Part shown: positions 55,735 to 63,341 of the stretch, piece after piece
Layout: every line of letters begins with the position of its first letter
Position numbering within the stretch: position 1 is the first letter of the stretch
Assembly: GCF_017315945.1 (NCBI RefSeq)
Contig: NZ_JAFLWI010000016.1
Coordinates: forward strand, 186,001-250,000
DNA length: 64,000 nt
Direction: 5' to 3'
DNA from: Candidatus Enterococcus courvalinii
GTDB lineage: Bacteria; Bacillota; Bacilli; Lactobacillales; Enterococcaceae
Position numbers and translations under genes: made by a program
Notes under the pieces: generated by a model
Databases searched by the model: none
What the model was told of the DNA's origin: nothing
What the model saw: only the letters and a program-made list of their open reading frames with translations

Positions 55735-56580
55735 TTACTCCTCCTCACGTAATTTTGCTTGATATTCGCGCGATTGTTTCATTAAATCGTTATACATAGC
55801 TAACGTTGTTTCTTCATAATCTGGATTCTTCACCCATTTTTTTACTTTTGCTAAAACTTCTCGTTCACGTTTCTCATCTAAAATCGCTTGATGAGTTTCT
55901 TGTTTCAACTGACTGATTTCGGTAACTACATCCAACCGTTTTTCTAACAACTCAATTAATTTTTGGTCGATAACATCCACTTGTTCGCGTAAATTTGCTA
56001 ATGATGGCGCAGCTTTTTCCATACTAAGTGTTTTGATTACTCGTGCAGGATTTCCCGCAATGACAACATCATCTGGAAAAGATTTCGTCACAACTGAACC
56101 AGCACCAACAACAACATTGTTTCCCAAAGTAACACCAGGTGTAACAATGACTCCTCCACCCAACCATACGTTGTTTCCAATTTTGATTGGTTTTGCATAC
56201 TCTAAACCACTATTTCTTTTCACTGGATGTAGCGGATGCGTTGCCGTATACAATTGAACATTCGGCGCGAACATACAATTATCACCAATTTCAATGGTAC
56301 TTACATCCAAAAACGTATTATTAAAATTGGCATAAAAGTTCTCTCCAACAAAAATATTGTATCCATAATCAAAATTGATTGCTGGTTCGACATAGATGTT
56401 TTCGCCCGTTTTACCAAAAGTCTCCTTGACTAATTGTGAGCGAATCGCTGAATCCTCTGATTGGTTGATCAATTTTGCCTGTTCTCGTGCAAAATTTCGA
56501 TCTGCCACTAATTCAGGATCACCTGCAAAATAAAGTTCACCTGCAATCATTTTTTCTTTTTCTGTTTTAAACTCTGTCAT
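55735..56580 (-). CDS. Maltose O-acetyltransferase fused to an AroQ chorismate mutase domain
   Basis: The first 185 of 281 residues form a maltose/galactoside O-acetyltransferase: FDYGYNIFVGENFYANFNNTFLDV, then left-handed beta-helix repeats with IGNNVWLGGGVIVTPGVTLGNNVVVGAGSVVTKS, and the active histidine in TATHPLHP. Residues 195-275 form an AroQ chorismate mutase: LREQVDVIDQKLIELLEKRL, ISQLKQE, ILDEKREREVL, keeping the arginines, lysine and acidic residue of the active site. It overlaps the sirtuin gene by 14 bases. The joining of these two activities is unusual; the chorismate mutase may serve Phe/Tyr synthesis. Confidence 0.87.
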   Translation of the reverse strand: MTEFKTEKEKMIAGELYFAGDPELVADRNFAREQAKLINQSEDSAIRSQLVKETFGKTGENIYVEPAINFDYGYNIFVGENFYANFNNTFLDVSTIEIGDNCMFAPNVQLYTATHPLHPVKRNSGLEYAKPIKIGNNVWLGGGVIVTPGVTLGNNVVVGAGSVVTKSFPDDVVIAGNPARVIKTLSMEKAAPSLANLREQVDVIDQKLIELLEKRLDVVTEISQLKQETHQAILDEKREREVLAKVKKWVKNPDYEETTLAMYNDLMKQSREYQAKLREEE

Positions 56581-57298
56581 TATTGATCCTCATTTCATGA
56601 ATTTTTTGAAATACTTTTGCGCCATCTTTTTGAATAAATGAATGTTCCATTGAAAGTAAAATGGGCGTTTGATTGATAACGATTATCTTAGAATCTTTTT
56701 CCTTGTACTCTATCAGATCACAAAAAGGATGTACTTGAAAACTTGTTCCCACAATAACAACGACATCAGCTTGTTCTACTGCGGAAACTGCTGCTTCAAT
56801 CGTTGATTGTTGGAATCCTTCACCATATAAAACGATATTTGGTCGAACTTGTCCACCGCATGCTTGGTGTCTGTCACTTTCTAAATAAGTTTGCCATGCC
56901 ACGGCCCCGCCACACTTTCGACAATGACAATGATACAGACTCCCATGAAAATTAACTAATTGCTTGCTTCCTGCTCGCTCATGTAACCCATCAATATTTT
57001 GTGATACAACAGCAACTTGCTTACTTGTTGCTAATTGTGCTATTTCCAAGTGAATGATATTAGGTTCTGCCTGAGGATGATATAGTTTTTTTACAAAAGA
57101 ATAAAATTTTTCTGGTTCGTGTTCCATCGCTTGAGTACTTAATAAATATTCTGGCTGTTCCAATCCTGCATAGACACCTTTTAACGAACGATAGTCTGGA
57201 ACTCCCGAAGGTGTCGAAACCCCTGCTCCTGTTAAAAAAGTTACTGAATGACTGGTTAAAATCTCTTGCGCTATTTCCCCAATTTTTTGTTCACTCAT
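56567..57298 (-). CDS. SIR2-family NAD-dependent protein deacylase
   Basis: A 243-residue sirtuin with the NAD loop LTGAGVSTPSGVPDYRS near residue 25, QNIDGLHERAG near 105, catalytic histidine in FHGS near 122, a zinc module with CHCRKCGG and a later ACGGQVRPNIVLYGE, and GTSFQVHP near 195. It removes acyl groups from lysine using NAD+ and releases nicotinamide. The ATG with GAGGTGAGG upstream is preferred to a GTG. It heads the operon with the fusion and niaR. Confidence 0.92.
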   Translation of the reverse strand: MSEQKIGEIAQEILTSHSVTFLTGAGVSTPSGVPDYRSLKGVYAGLEQPEYLLSTQAMEHEPEKFYSFVKKLYHPQAEPNIIHLEIAQLATSKQVAVVSQNIDGLHERAGSKQLVNFHGSLYHCHCRKCGGAVAWQTYLESDRHQACGGQVRPNIVLYGEGFQQSTIEAAVSAVEQADVVVIVGTSFQVHPFCDLIEYKEKDSKIIVINQTPILLSMEHSFIQKDGAKVFQKIHEMRINNDRV

Positions 57299-57630
57299 CT
57301 TCCTCACCTCTCCTCTATTATACCGATTTCAACAAAAAAGAAAGTAAGAGAAAAAAATTATTAAAAATTTGATTGAATATCTATACCACCAAGCGAAATT
57401 TTGTGTTTTTCATAGACATGCACTTCATTTGCCAAAATGTACGCGTCTTTCGTTTACGATTTGCGACACTTTATCTATCATTTATGCTTGGTAAACAATC
57501 AAAATTTAGCAGAAAAATACACTTAAAAAGTAAAACGATTCCATTCATTGCGAATTTTATCACAATGACGACTGACAAAGAAATGAAAACGTGCTACAAT
57601 ACAGGCTGTATAAAAGAGAGGTGAATCAAT
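57299..57630. other. Divergent intergenic region between the sirtuin and a small membrane protein
   Basis: It carries a perfect TATAAT for the sirtuin operon (minus strand, 57317-57322, weak -35) and the promoter at 57572-57600 for the plus-strand gene. An 83-codon plus-strand frame in it starts with TTG and lacks a ribosome binding site; I treat it as non-coding. Confidence 0.55.
57572..57600 (+). promoter_or_regulatory. Promoter of the 97-residue membrane protein
   Basis: CTGACA (57572-57577), a 17-base spacer and TACAAT (57595-57600), 31 bases before the start codon. Confidence 0.65.
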
Positions 57631-57924
57631 ATGGTACCATTTTTCATTTACTGGGGCGTTATTTTAGCATGCATCGCTTGGCTAGCCTTAAGTGTCTTTT
57701 TCTCTATCTTCTATTTCGTACGTAAAGAAAACGGCAATCTTTGGGCATTCGCGTTATTTAACGTTATTGCTGCAATTGTTTTAGCTATCACATTAGCCGT
57801 TTACCGCACATGGGGTTGGGGGATCACACAGTATTCTAGCCTAATTTATCTAGTCTTAGCAATTTATGGTGTAACAGTTATTTTACAAGCAATCTTAGGT
57901 CGCGAACCAAAAGCCGCAGCCTAA
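57631..57924 (+). CDS. Small membrane protein of unknown function, three helices
   Basis: A 97-residue protein with three hydrophobic segments (about residues 5-30, 38-58 and 68-88) and conserved-looking aromatic patches (FFIYWGV; YRTWGWGITQYSS). I do not recognise it. GAGAGGTGA lies before the ATG, and both a promoter and a terminator frame it, so it is clearly a real single gene. Confidence 0.7.
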   Translation: MVPFFIYWGVILACIAWLALSVFFSIFYFVRKENGNLWAFALFNVIAAIVLAITLAVYRTWGWGITQYSSLIYLVLAIYGVTVILQAILGREPKAAA

Positions 57925-57954
57925 CAATTGATAAACGATCAATCTAGTTTGACT

Positions 57955-58001
57955 AACTACAGCAATTTTCGTTTTTTTGATGATTGCCGTAGTTTCTTTT
58001 T
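57955..58001 (+). terminator. Terminator of the 97-residue membrane protein gene
   Basis: AACTAC-GCAAT pairs with ATTGC-GTAGTT with one mismatch, followed by TCTTTTTTG. Confidence 0.8.
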
Positions 58002-58112
58002 TGCTTTTCAGCATTCACTCATTGCATAATTATTCTCTTTTTTCGCCACATTCCTTTTTCCTTCTTTTCATAAACTATTTAAATTTATCCAAGATTTTCT
58101 ATATTTATCAAC

Positions 58113-58127
58113 AATTTTCAGAAAAAT
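58113..58127. promoter_or_regulatory. CodY-like box upstream of the lysine transporter promoter
   Basis: AATTTTCAGAAAAAT matches the CodY consensus at 14 of 15 bases. It is 12 bases upstream of the -35 box. Confidence 0.65.
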
Positions 58128-58139
58128 AATGGGAATTGA

Positions 58140-58168
58140 TTGACAAAGCCTTCAGAATAACGTAAACT
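58140..58168 (+). promoter_or_regulatory. Promoter of the lysine transporter operon
   Basis: TTGACA (58140-58145), 17 bases, TAAACT (58163-58168). Transcription starts near 58175, just before the riboswitch. Confidence 0.85.
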
Positions 58169-58189
58169 TCTTTTTGTATAAATAACTGA

Positions 58190-58451
58190 ATACGGGATTA
58201 CCTCAATCAATGAGGTAGAGGTCGCGAGAATCATTACCCCTGCGGAGTGAAGCAAACACGTTGAAACAGGACTAGGGAGGATCGCCGAAATGTACTCTTT
58301 TTTGCTTAAAGTTTACGTTGGGACGCAAGTTAACAGCTTGCGGACTGTCTTAGCAGTGATGCTAAGTTGCGCTATGGTTTGTGAGGGGTTTATCGACCGA
58401 TAATTTTAACGACCATTTTGTATTTACAAGTTTGATGGTCGTTTTTTTTTA
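58190..58451 (+). promoter_or_regulatory. Lysine riboswitch (L-box) with expression-platform terminator
   Basis: The conserved lysine-aptamer blocks occur in order: GAGGTAGAGGTCGCG near 58212, GGGAGGATCGCCGAA near 58276, TTGGGACGCAAG with CTTGCGGACTGTC near 58318-58350, and GCGCTATGG near 58370. A terminator follows: AACGACCA (58408-58415) pairs with TGGTCGTT (58436-58443), then nine T. Lysine binding should favour termination, so the transporter is made when lysine is scarce. Confidence 0.92.
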
Positions 58452-58524
58452 GATAAGCAGCTGCAACTCATTGTTCAATCGGACCGCTCGTTCAAGATGT
58501 ATCAGAAAGAAGAGGAGAAAGAAC

Positions 58525-60117
58525 ATGAATAAAAATTTTGTTTCAGTTACCGTATTATTTGCATTTATCTTTTCATTATTTAGCGTAAGCACAGCTGGTT
58601 TTGCCGACGAAAAAACACCAGACAACGAATTTCGCGTAGGAATGGAGGCAGGTTACGCGCCATTCAACTGGTCTCAGCAAACAGACAAGAACAATGCACT
58701 GCCAATCGATGGACAAAAAAGTTATGCCGGTGGTTATGATGTTCAAATCGCCAAAAAAGTTGCTGACGGCTTAGGCAAAAACTTGGTTATCGTACAAACA
58801 AAATGGGATGGTCTAGCCCCTGCCCTACAATCAGGAAAAATTGATGCAATCATCGCAGGGATGAGCCCAACTGCGGAAAGAAAAAAAGAAATTGATTTTA
58901 CAGATCCTTACTATGAATCTCAATTAGTTGTTGTAGTTAAAAAAGACGGTGACTTTGCGAATGCAAAAAAATTAGCTGACTTAGAAAATGCAAAAATCAC
59001 TGCACAACTAAATACGTTCCATTATAGTGTCATCGATCAAATTCCAAATGTTCAAAAGCAACAAGCCATGGATAATTTCTCTGCTATGAGAACTGCCTTA
59101 GCTTCTGGAATGATTGATGGTTATGTCAGCGAACGTCCTGAAGGCGTTACAGCTACTAGCGTGAATAAAGACTTAAAAATGTTAGAATTCACAGGTGAAA
59201 ATGGTTTTGAGACAAATGCTGAAGATGTTCAAATTGCTATCGGGATGCGTAAAAGTGATGGGGATATTCAAAAAGTCAATGAGATTCTTTCAGGCATCTC
59301 ACAAGATGATCGTACAGCATTGATGGACCAAGCAATCAAAGACCAACCTGCTTCGAGTGATGATGAAGAACAATCGGGCATCTTCACAGACTTTAAAAAC
59401 ATTTGGAATCAATATGGAGAGATGTTTCTTCGTGGTGCAGGTCTTACGTTATTCATCGCATTGATCGGTACAGTAGTAGGTACAACTCTTGGCTTACTCA
59501 TTGGTGTTTTCCGTACCATTCCAGAATCAGACAATAAAGTGACCCGCTTCTTCCAAAAAATCGCTAACGGCTTACTTTCGATTTATATTGAAATTTTCCG
59601 TGGTACACCAATGATGGTACAAGCAATGGTTATCTTTTATGGATTGGCCTTAGCATTTGGTATTTCATTGAATCGGACAATTGCTGCATTATTTATTGTT
59701 TCGATCAACACAGGTGCTTATATGACAGAAATCGTTCGTGGTGGTATTTTTGCAGTAGATGAAGGACAATTTGAAGCCGCACAAGCCATTGGGATGACAC
59801 ATGGACAAACGATGCGTAAAGTTGTGATCCCTCAAGTCCTACGAAATATCTTGCCAGCAACAGGTAATGAATTTGTAATCAACATTAAAGATACAGCTGT
59901 ATTGAGTGTAATTGGTGTAGCAGACTTGTTCTTCCAAGGGAATTCTGCTTCCGGGGCAAACTTCCAATTCTTCCAAACCTTTACGATTGTAGGGATTATT
60001 TATTTAGTTATGACCTTTACAATTACGAGAATCTTGCGTTTTGTTGAAAAGAAAATCGATGGCCCTTCAGCTTACACAAAAATTGAGGAAGTCGAAAATT
60101 CAAACTTGCAAGAATAA
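58525..60117 (+). CDS. ABC amino-acid transporter, fused substrate-binding and permease subunit (lysine inferred)
   Basis: This 530-residue protein joins a secreted type SBP_bac_3 binding domain (signal peptide to about residue 28 ending in AGFADEK, then FRVGMEAGYAPFNW and LDENAKI-like blocks to about 270) to a permease domain with a membrane segment near 300 and the EAA loop FEAAQAIGMTHGQTMRKVVIPQVLRN near 420. GlnP-type fusions of this order are common in cocci. Specificity for lysine is inferred from the upstream lysine riboswitch; other basic amino acids remain possible. The ATG at 58525 has GAGGAG seven bases upstream. Confidence 0.9.
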   Translation: MNKNFVSVTVLFAFIFSLFSVSTAGFADEKTPDNEFRVGMEAGYAPFNWSQQTDKNNALPIDGQKSYAGGYDVQIAKKVADGLGKNLVIVQTKWDGLAPALQSGKIDAIIAGMSPTAERKKEIDFTDPYYESQLVVVVKKDGDFANAKKLADLENAKITAQLNTFHYSVIDQIPNVQKQQAMDNFSAMRTALASGMIDGYVSERPEGVTATSVNKDLKMLEFTGENGFETNAEDVQIAIGMRKSDGDIQKVNEILSGISQDDRTALMDQAIKDQPASSDDEEQSGIFTDFKNIWNQYGEMFLRGAGLTLFIALIGTVVGTTLGLLIGVFRTIPESDNKVTRFFQKIANGLLSIYIEIFRGTPMMVQAMVIFYGLALAFGISLNRTIAALFIVSINTGAYMTEIVRGGIFAVDEGQFEAAQAIGMTHGQTMRKVVIPQVLRNILPATGNEFVINIKDTAVLSVIGVADLFFQGNSASGANFQFFQTFTIVGIIYLVMTFTITRILRFVEKKIDGPSAYTKIEEVENSNLQE

Positions 60118-60129
60118 GGAGGAAGAAAC

Positions 60130-60870
60130 ATGAATGAAACAATTATTGAAATCAACCATTTAAGAAAAAGCTTCGGTGACAACGAAGTATTAAAAGATAT
60201 CAATGTGACGGTTAATAAAGGTGAAGTTGTAACAATTATCGGATCTTCTGGTTCAGGTAAATCAACTTTATTACGCTGTATCAATCTTCTCGAAAAACCA
60301 ACAGGTGGGGAAATTATTTATGAAGGCGAAAATGTCTTAACCCCTAAATATAATTTACCTAAATACCGCACACACTTGGGTATGGTGTTCCAATCATTTA
60401 ATTTGTTCAATAATATGAATGTTTTAGAAAACTGTATGTCAGGCCAATTGACAGTTTTAAAGCGGGATAAAGCAGCTGCACGAAAAATTGCCATTGAAAA
60501 TTTAGAAAAAGTTGGCATGGATCGCTACATCGAAGCAAAACCTTCCCAACTATCTGGTGGTCAAAAGCAACGTGTTGCTATCGCTCGTGCATTGTCAATG
60601 GATCCCGATGTTTTATTATTCGATGAACCAACTTCAGCACTAGATCCAGAAATGGTCGGTGAGGTTCTAAATACAATGAAAGATTTAGCTCACACTGGGT
60701 TAACGATGATTATCGTGACACATGAAATGGAATTTGCAAAAGATGTTTCGGACCGTGTCATTTTCATGGATAAAGGAATCATCGCTGAAGAAGGCTCACC
60801 TGAAGATATCTTCGTTCATCCAAAAGAAGAACGAACAAAAGAATTCTTATCACGTATTTTAAATAAATAA
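60130..60870 (+). CDS. ABC amino-acid transporter ATP-binding protein
   Basis: A 246-residue polar amino-acid ATPase of the GlnQ/HisP type: Walker [14 protein letters not shown], the Q-loop FQSFNLFNN, signature LSGGQKQR, Walker [15 protein letters not shown] and [15 protein letters not shown]. It follows the fused binding-permease gene by 12 bases behind AAGGAGG, and forms the transporter with it. A terminator follows. Confidence 0.93.
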   Translation: MNETIIEINHLRKSFGDNEVLKDINVTVNKGEVVTIIGSSGSGKSTLLRCINLLEKPTGGEIIYEGENVLTPKYNLPKYRTHLGMVFQSFNLFNNMNVLENCMSGQLTVLKRDKAAARKIAIENLEKVGMDRYIEAKPSQLSGGQKQRVAIARALSMDPDVLLFDEPTSALDPEMVGEVLNTMKDLAHTGLTMIIVTHEMEFAKDVSDRVIFMDKGIIAEEGSPEDIFVHPKEERTKEFLSRILNK

Positions 60871-60880
60871 ATGTAGAAAC

Positions 60881-60917
60881 AAAAAGCTGGGATCAGGCAA
60901 GATCCTAGCTTTTTTCA
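60881..60917 (+). terminator. Terminator of the lysine transporter operon
   Basis: AAAAGCTgGGATC pairs with GATCCtAGCTTTT (one wobble), followed by a T run. Confidence 0.85.
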
Positions 60918-61068
60918 TAGTCGTCCTTCTTTCAAATTCAAAAATAATTGATTAATCCATGTTTTCTCTTCCACAATCAGTAACAATTTTTTTGAATAGC
61001 TATTCCCTATTTTGGTGAGGTTCATTCGTTCATCCCATGAGCTTTTTTCTCTTAATTAGAAAACAAAG

Positions 61069-61097
61069 TTGTAATTTTCTGAAAACTCTCTTAAACT
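61069..61097 (+). promoter_or_regulatory. Promoter of the AAT-family permease
   Basis: TTGTAA (61069-61074), 17 bases, TAAACT (61092-61097), 35 bases before the start codon. Confidence 0.65.
61073..61087. promoter_or_regulatory. CodY-like box within the AAT permease promoter
   Basis: AATTTTCTGAAAACT matches the CodY consensus at 14 of 15 bases and fills the space between -35 and -10, a repressing position. Confidence 0.7.
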
Positions 61098-61132
61098 TAA
61101 GGTAATTACTTTTTAGTTAGGATGATTATTTT

Positions 61133-62485
61133 ATGGACGAAAATGAACAAGAATTACAGCGGGGACTTAAGAATCGACATGTCCAACTGATCTCAATTGG
61201 GGGAGCAATTGGTACTGGTCTTTTCTTAGGTTCCGGAAAGACGATTCAGTTAGCGGGGCCTTCCATTTTACTCGCTTACTTGATTACGGGTTGTATTTGT
61301 TTTTTCATTATGCGTGCGCTAGGCGAGTTGCTTTTATCGAATACAAACAATCACTCTTTCTTAGATTTTATTGCTGAGTATCTTGGAAAAAAAGCGGCTT
61401 TTGTTACAGGATGGACTTATTGGTTTTGCTGGATTGCAATTGCTATGGCGGATTTAACCGCAATTGGGATGTACGTTCGTTATTGGGCACCTGGTGTTCC
61501 TCAGTGGCTTCCAGAACTAATTGCCCTCATTTTACTACTTGCTTTGAATATGGTTGCTGTCTCACTGTTTGGTGAACTGGAATTTTGGTTTGCATTAATC
61601 AAAGTGGTCGCTATCATTGCCTTCATTCTTGTTGGTGTCTACATGATTCTCACTCATTATCAAACGAGTGCTGGTCCTACTGCTATTTCAACTTTATGGT
61701 CACATGGAGGATTTTTTCCAAAAGGTGCCAAAGGATTTATTCTTTCTTTTCAAATGGTCACTTTTGCCTTTGCTGGGATCGAACTGGTTGGCTTGGTTGC
61801 TGGTGAAACAAAAAATCCAGAAAAAGTTTTACCAGAAGCAATCAACAATATTCCAATCCGAATCATTTTATTTTATCTAGGATCTCTATTTGTCATCATG
61901 TCCATCTATCCTTGGAACAGTCTAAATGCAAATGAAAGTCCGTTTGTGGAAGTTTTTTCTGAAATTGGTATTACGATGGCGGCATCCATCATCAATTTAG
62001 TAGTTCTAAGTGCTGCGGCTTCTGCTTGTAACAGTGCGATTTATAGTACTGGACGAATGCTTCGTTCTCTTTCCCAAGAAGGGAGCGCGCCTAAACGTTT
62101 TAAACAATTAACCACACATCATGTACCAGGACAAGCATTAGTCTTTTCGACAATCATTATTTTTATTTCAGTTGTTCTTAATTACATTATGCCCAGCGAG
62201 GTCTTTACTTTAGTTAGTAGTATTGCGACCACTTGTTTTCTATTTATTTGGAGCATGCTTGTATACACTCATTTAAAATATCGTCGAAGTATCTTAGGGA
62301 AGAAGTCACATTCCTTCAAGATGCCTTTTTATCCGATTAGTAACTACCTTGTCTTTCTCTATATGTTATTCGTCTGTGGTGTATTGATCTTAGGGGAAGA
62401 CACTCGACTGGCATTTTTCTTGACTCCAATTTGGTTTATTGCTTTATTAACCATTTATCATCTGAAATATGAACGAAAAAAATAA
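61133..62485 (+). CDS. Amino-acid permease, AAT family of the APC superfamily
   Basis: The 450-residue protein has 12 helices and the AAT family blocks LKNRHVQLISIGGAIGTGLFLGSGKTIQLAGPS near the start, GWTYWFCWIAIAMADLTAIGMY near 100, FAGIELVGLVAGETKNPEKVLPEAIN near 215 and SACNSAIYSTGRMLRSLSQEGSAPK near 300. CycA (D-serine/D-alanine/glycine), LysP and GabP are relatives; the N-terminal and helix 3 wording is closest to CycA, so the substrate is not certain. The ribosome binding site AGGA is weak. A CodY-like box lies in its promoter. Confidence 0.85.
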   Translation: MDENEQELQRGLKNRHVQLISIGGAIGTGLFLGSGKTIQLAGPSILLAYLITGCICFFIMRALGELLLSNTNNHSFLDFIAEYLGKKAAFVTGWTYWFCWIAIAMADLTAIGMYVRYWAPGVPQWLPELIALILLLALNMVAVSLFGELEFWFALIKVVAIIAFILVGVYMILTHYQTSAGPTAISTLWSHGGFFPKGAKGFILSFQMVTFAFAGIELVGLVAGETKNPEKVLPEAINNIPIRIILFYLGSLFVIMSIYPWNSLNANESPFVEVFSEIGITMAASIINLVVLSAAASACNSAIYSTGRMLRSLSQEGSAPKRFKQLTTHHVPGQALVFSTIIIFISVVLNYIMPSEVFTLVSSIATTCFLFIWSMLVYTHLKYRRSILGKKSHSFKMPFYPISNYLVFLYMLFVCGVLILGEDTRLAFFLTPIWFIALLTIYHLKYERKK

Positions 62486-62516
62486 AAGAACTCTTTTCCC
62501 AAAAGAAATTGTGCCG

Positions 62517-62563
62517 ACCCCCAAAAGTTAGACCTGAAAATCTAACTTTTGGAGGTTTTTTTC
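62517..62563 (+). terminator. Terminator of the AAT permease, with an IS-end-like arm
   Basis: The bases from ACCCCCAAAAGTTAGA (from 62517) pair with TCTAACTTTTGG (62541-62552) and extend to GGT, followed by seven T. Confidence 0.8.
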
Positions 62564-62580
62564 TTTGTAAAAAGAGTTTT

Positions 62581-63189
62581 TTATTTGCTCACTTCACTTC
62601 TTTTGCGTAAAACGATTTTCTGATAGTAATAATCTGCTTTTTTATAGGATAAGACCCACAAACCTGATACAAGAAAACGCCCAAACAAACCAATCAACGG
62701 CTGGAAAAAGACCCCAATAATCAAGCCAATATTGATAATCATCGAAATCATGCTGCGGTGATCCTTTGAAACTGTTTTGACTACATGAGAATCTTTGCTA
62801 TTTGCTTTCAAAACTTGTTTGATTAAAATACCGAAAGATAGACTCCACATCGTATAAACAATGACATAAGACATCTCAGGCCAAAATGCTGTTGGATTTC
62901 TTCCGACCCAGCTTGTAACTGATGGACAAAGTGTCAACCAAAACAACCAAAAAATATTTGCCCACACCACTCGATAGTTAATTTTATCCGCCATTTGAAA
63001 GATGCGATGATGGTTAACCCAAATCACTGCAACAAAGAGGAAACTGATTGAATAGGCAAGTAAAGTATTTCTGATTCCCCACAAAGATTGAAAGTTAGCA
63101 GGATCAGGAATTTCAATATCTAACACTAACACTGTTAAAACAATAGCTACCACACCATCTGTAAAAGCTTCTAACCTTGATTTTGTCAT
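62581..63189 (-). CDS. TMEM175 family (DUF1211) potassium channel-like protein
   Basis: This 202-residue protein has six helices and the family signature RLEAFTDGVVAIVLTVLVLDI (RxxxFSDG type) at the N-terminus of helix 1, followed by VIWVNHHRIFQ. Bacterial TMEM175 proteins are K+-permeable channels that form tetramers. Some members are only annotated by this motif, so the K+ role is inferred. GGGAG precedes the ATG. Divergent from brnQ. Confidence 0.82.
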   Translation of the reverse strand: MTKSRLEAFTDGVVAIVLTVLVLDIEIPDPANFQSLWGIRNTLLAYSISFLFVAVIWVNHHRIFQMADKINYRVVWANIFWLFWLTLCPSVTSWVGRNPTAFWPEMSYVIVYTMWSLSFGILIKQVLKANSKDSHVVKTVSKDHRSMISMIINIGLIIGVFFQPLIGLFGRFLVSGLWVLSYKKADYYYQKIVLRKRSEVSK

Positions 63190-63265
63190 TTTTTTCTCCC
63201 TTATTTCAATGCTGATTACATTTTAGCACTGGTTCTAAAAAAATACTTACCGATAATACTGTATA

Positions 63266-63280
63266 AATTTTCAGAAAATT
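63266..63280. promoter_or_regulatory. Perfect CodY box upstream of brnQ
   Basis: AATTTTCAGAAAATT equals the CodY consensus AATTTTCWGAAAATT at all 15 bases. It overlaps a -10-like TATAAA at 63263-63268 on the plus strand. CodY represses branched-chain amino-acid uptake when isoleucine, leucine, valine and GTP are plentiful. Confidence 0.85.
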
Positions 63281-63303
63281 GTTGCGTACACACACAATTT
63301 CTG
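63271..63303. repeat. Inverted repeat beside the brnQ CodY box
   Basis: TCAGAAAATTGT pairs with ACAATTTCTG (one bulged A) around a loop of about ten bases, so the CodY half-site also forms an RNA or DNA hairpin in the brnQ leader. Confidence 0.45.
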
Positions 63304-63341
63304 TTACCTTAAAAAAAATGAATTTTAAAGGAGACTCGTCT

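Noticed and set aside
57373-57624. 83-codon plus-strand frame before the 97-residue membrane protein
   Set aside because: It starts with TTG without a ribosome binding site and runs through the promoter of the real gene.
63190-63341. T-box leader before brnQ
   Set aside because: The region is only 152 bases, shared with a divergent gene, and lacks the T-box sequence and specifier stem.
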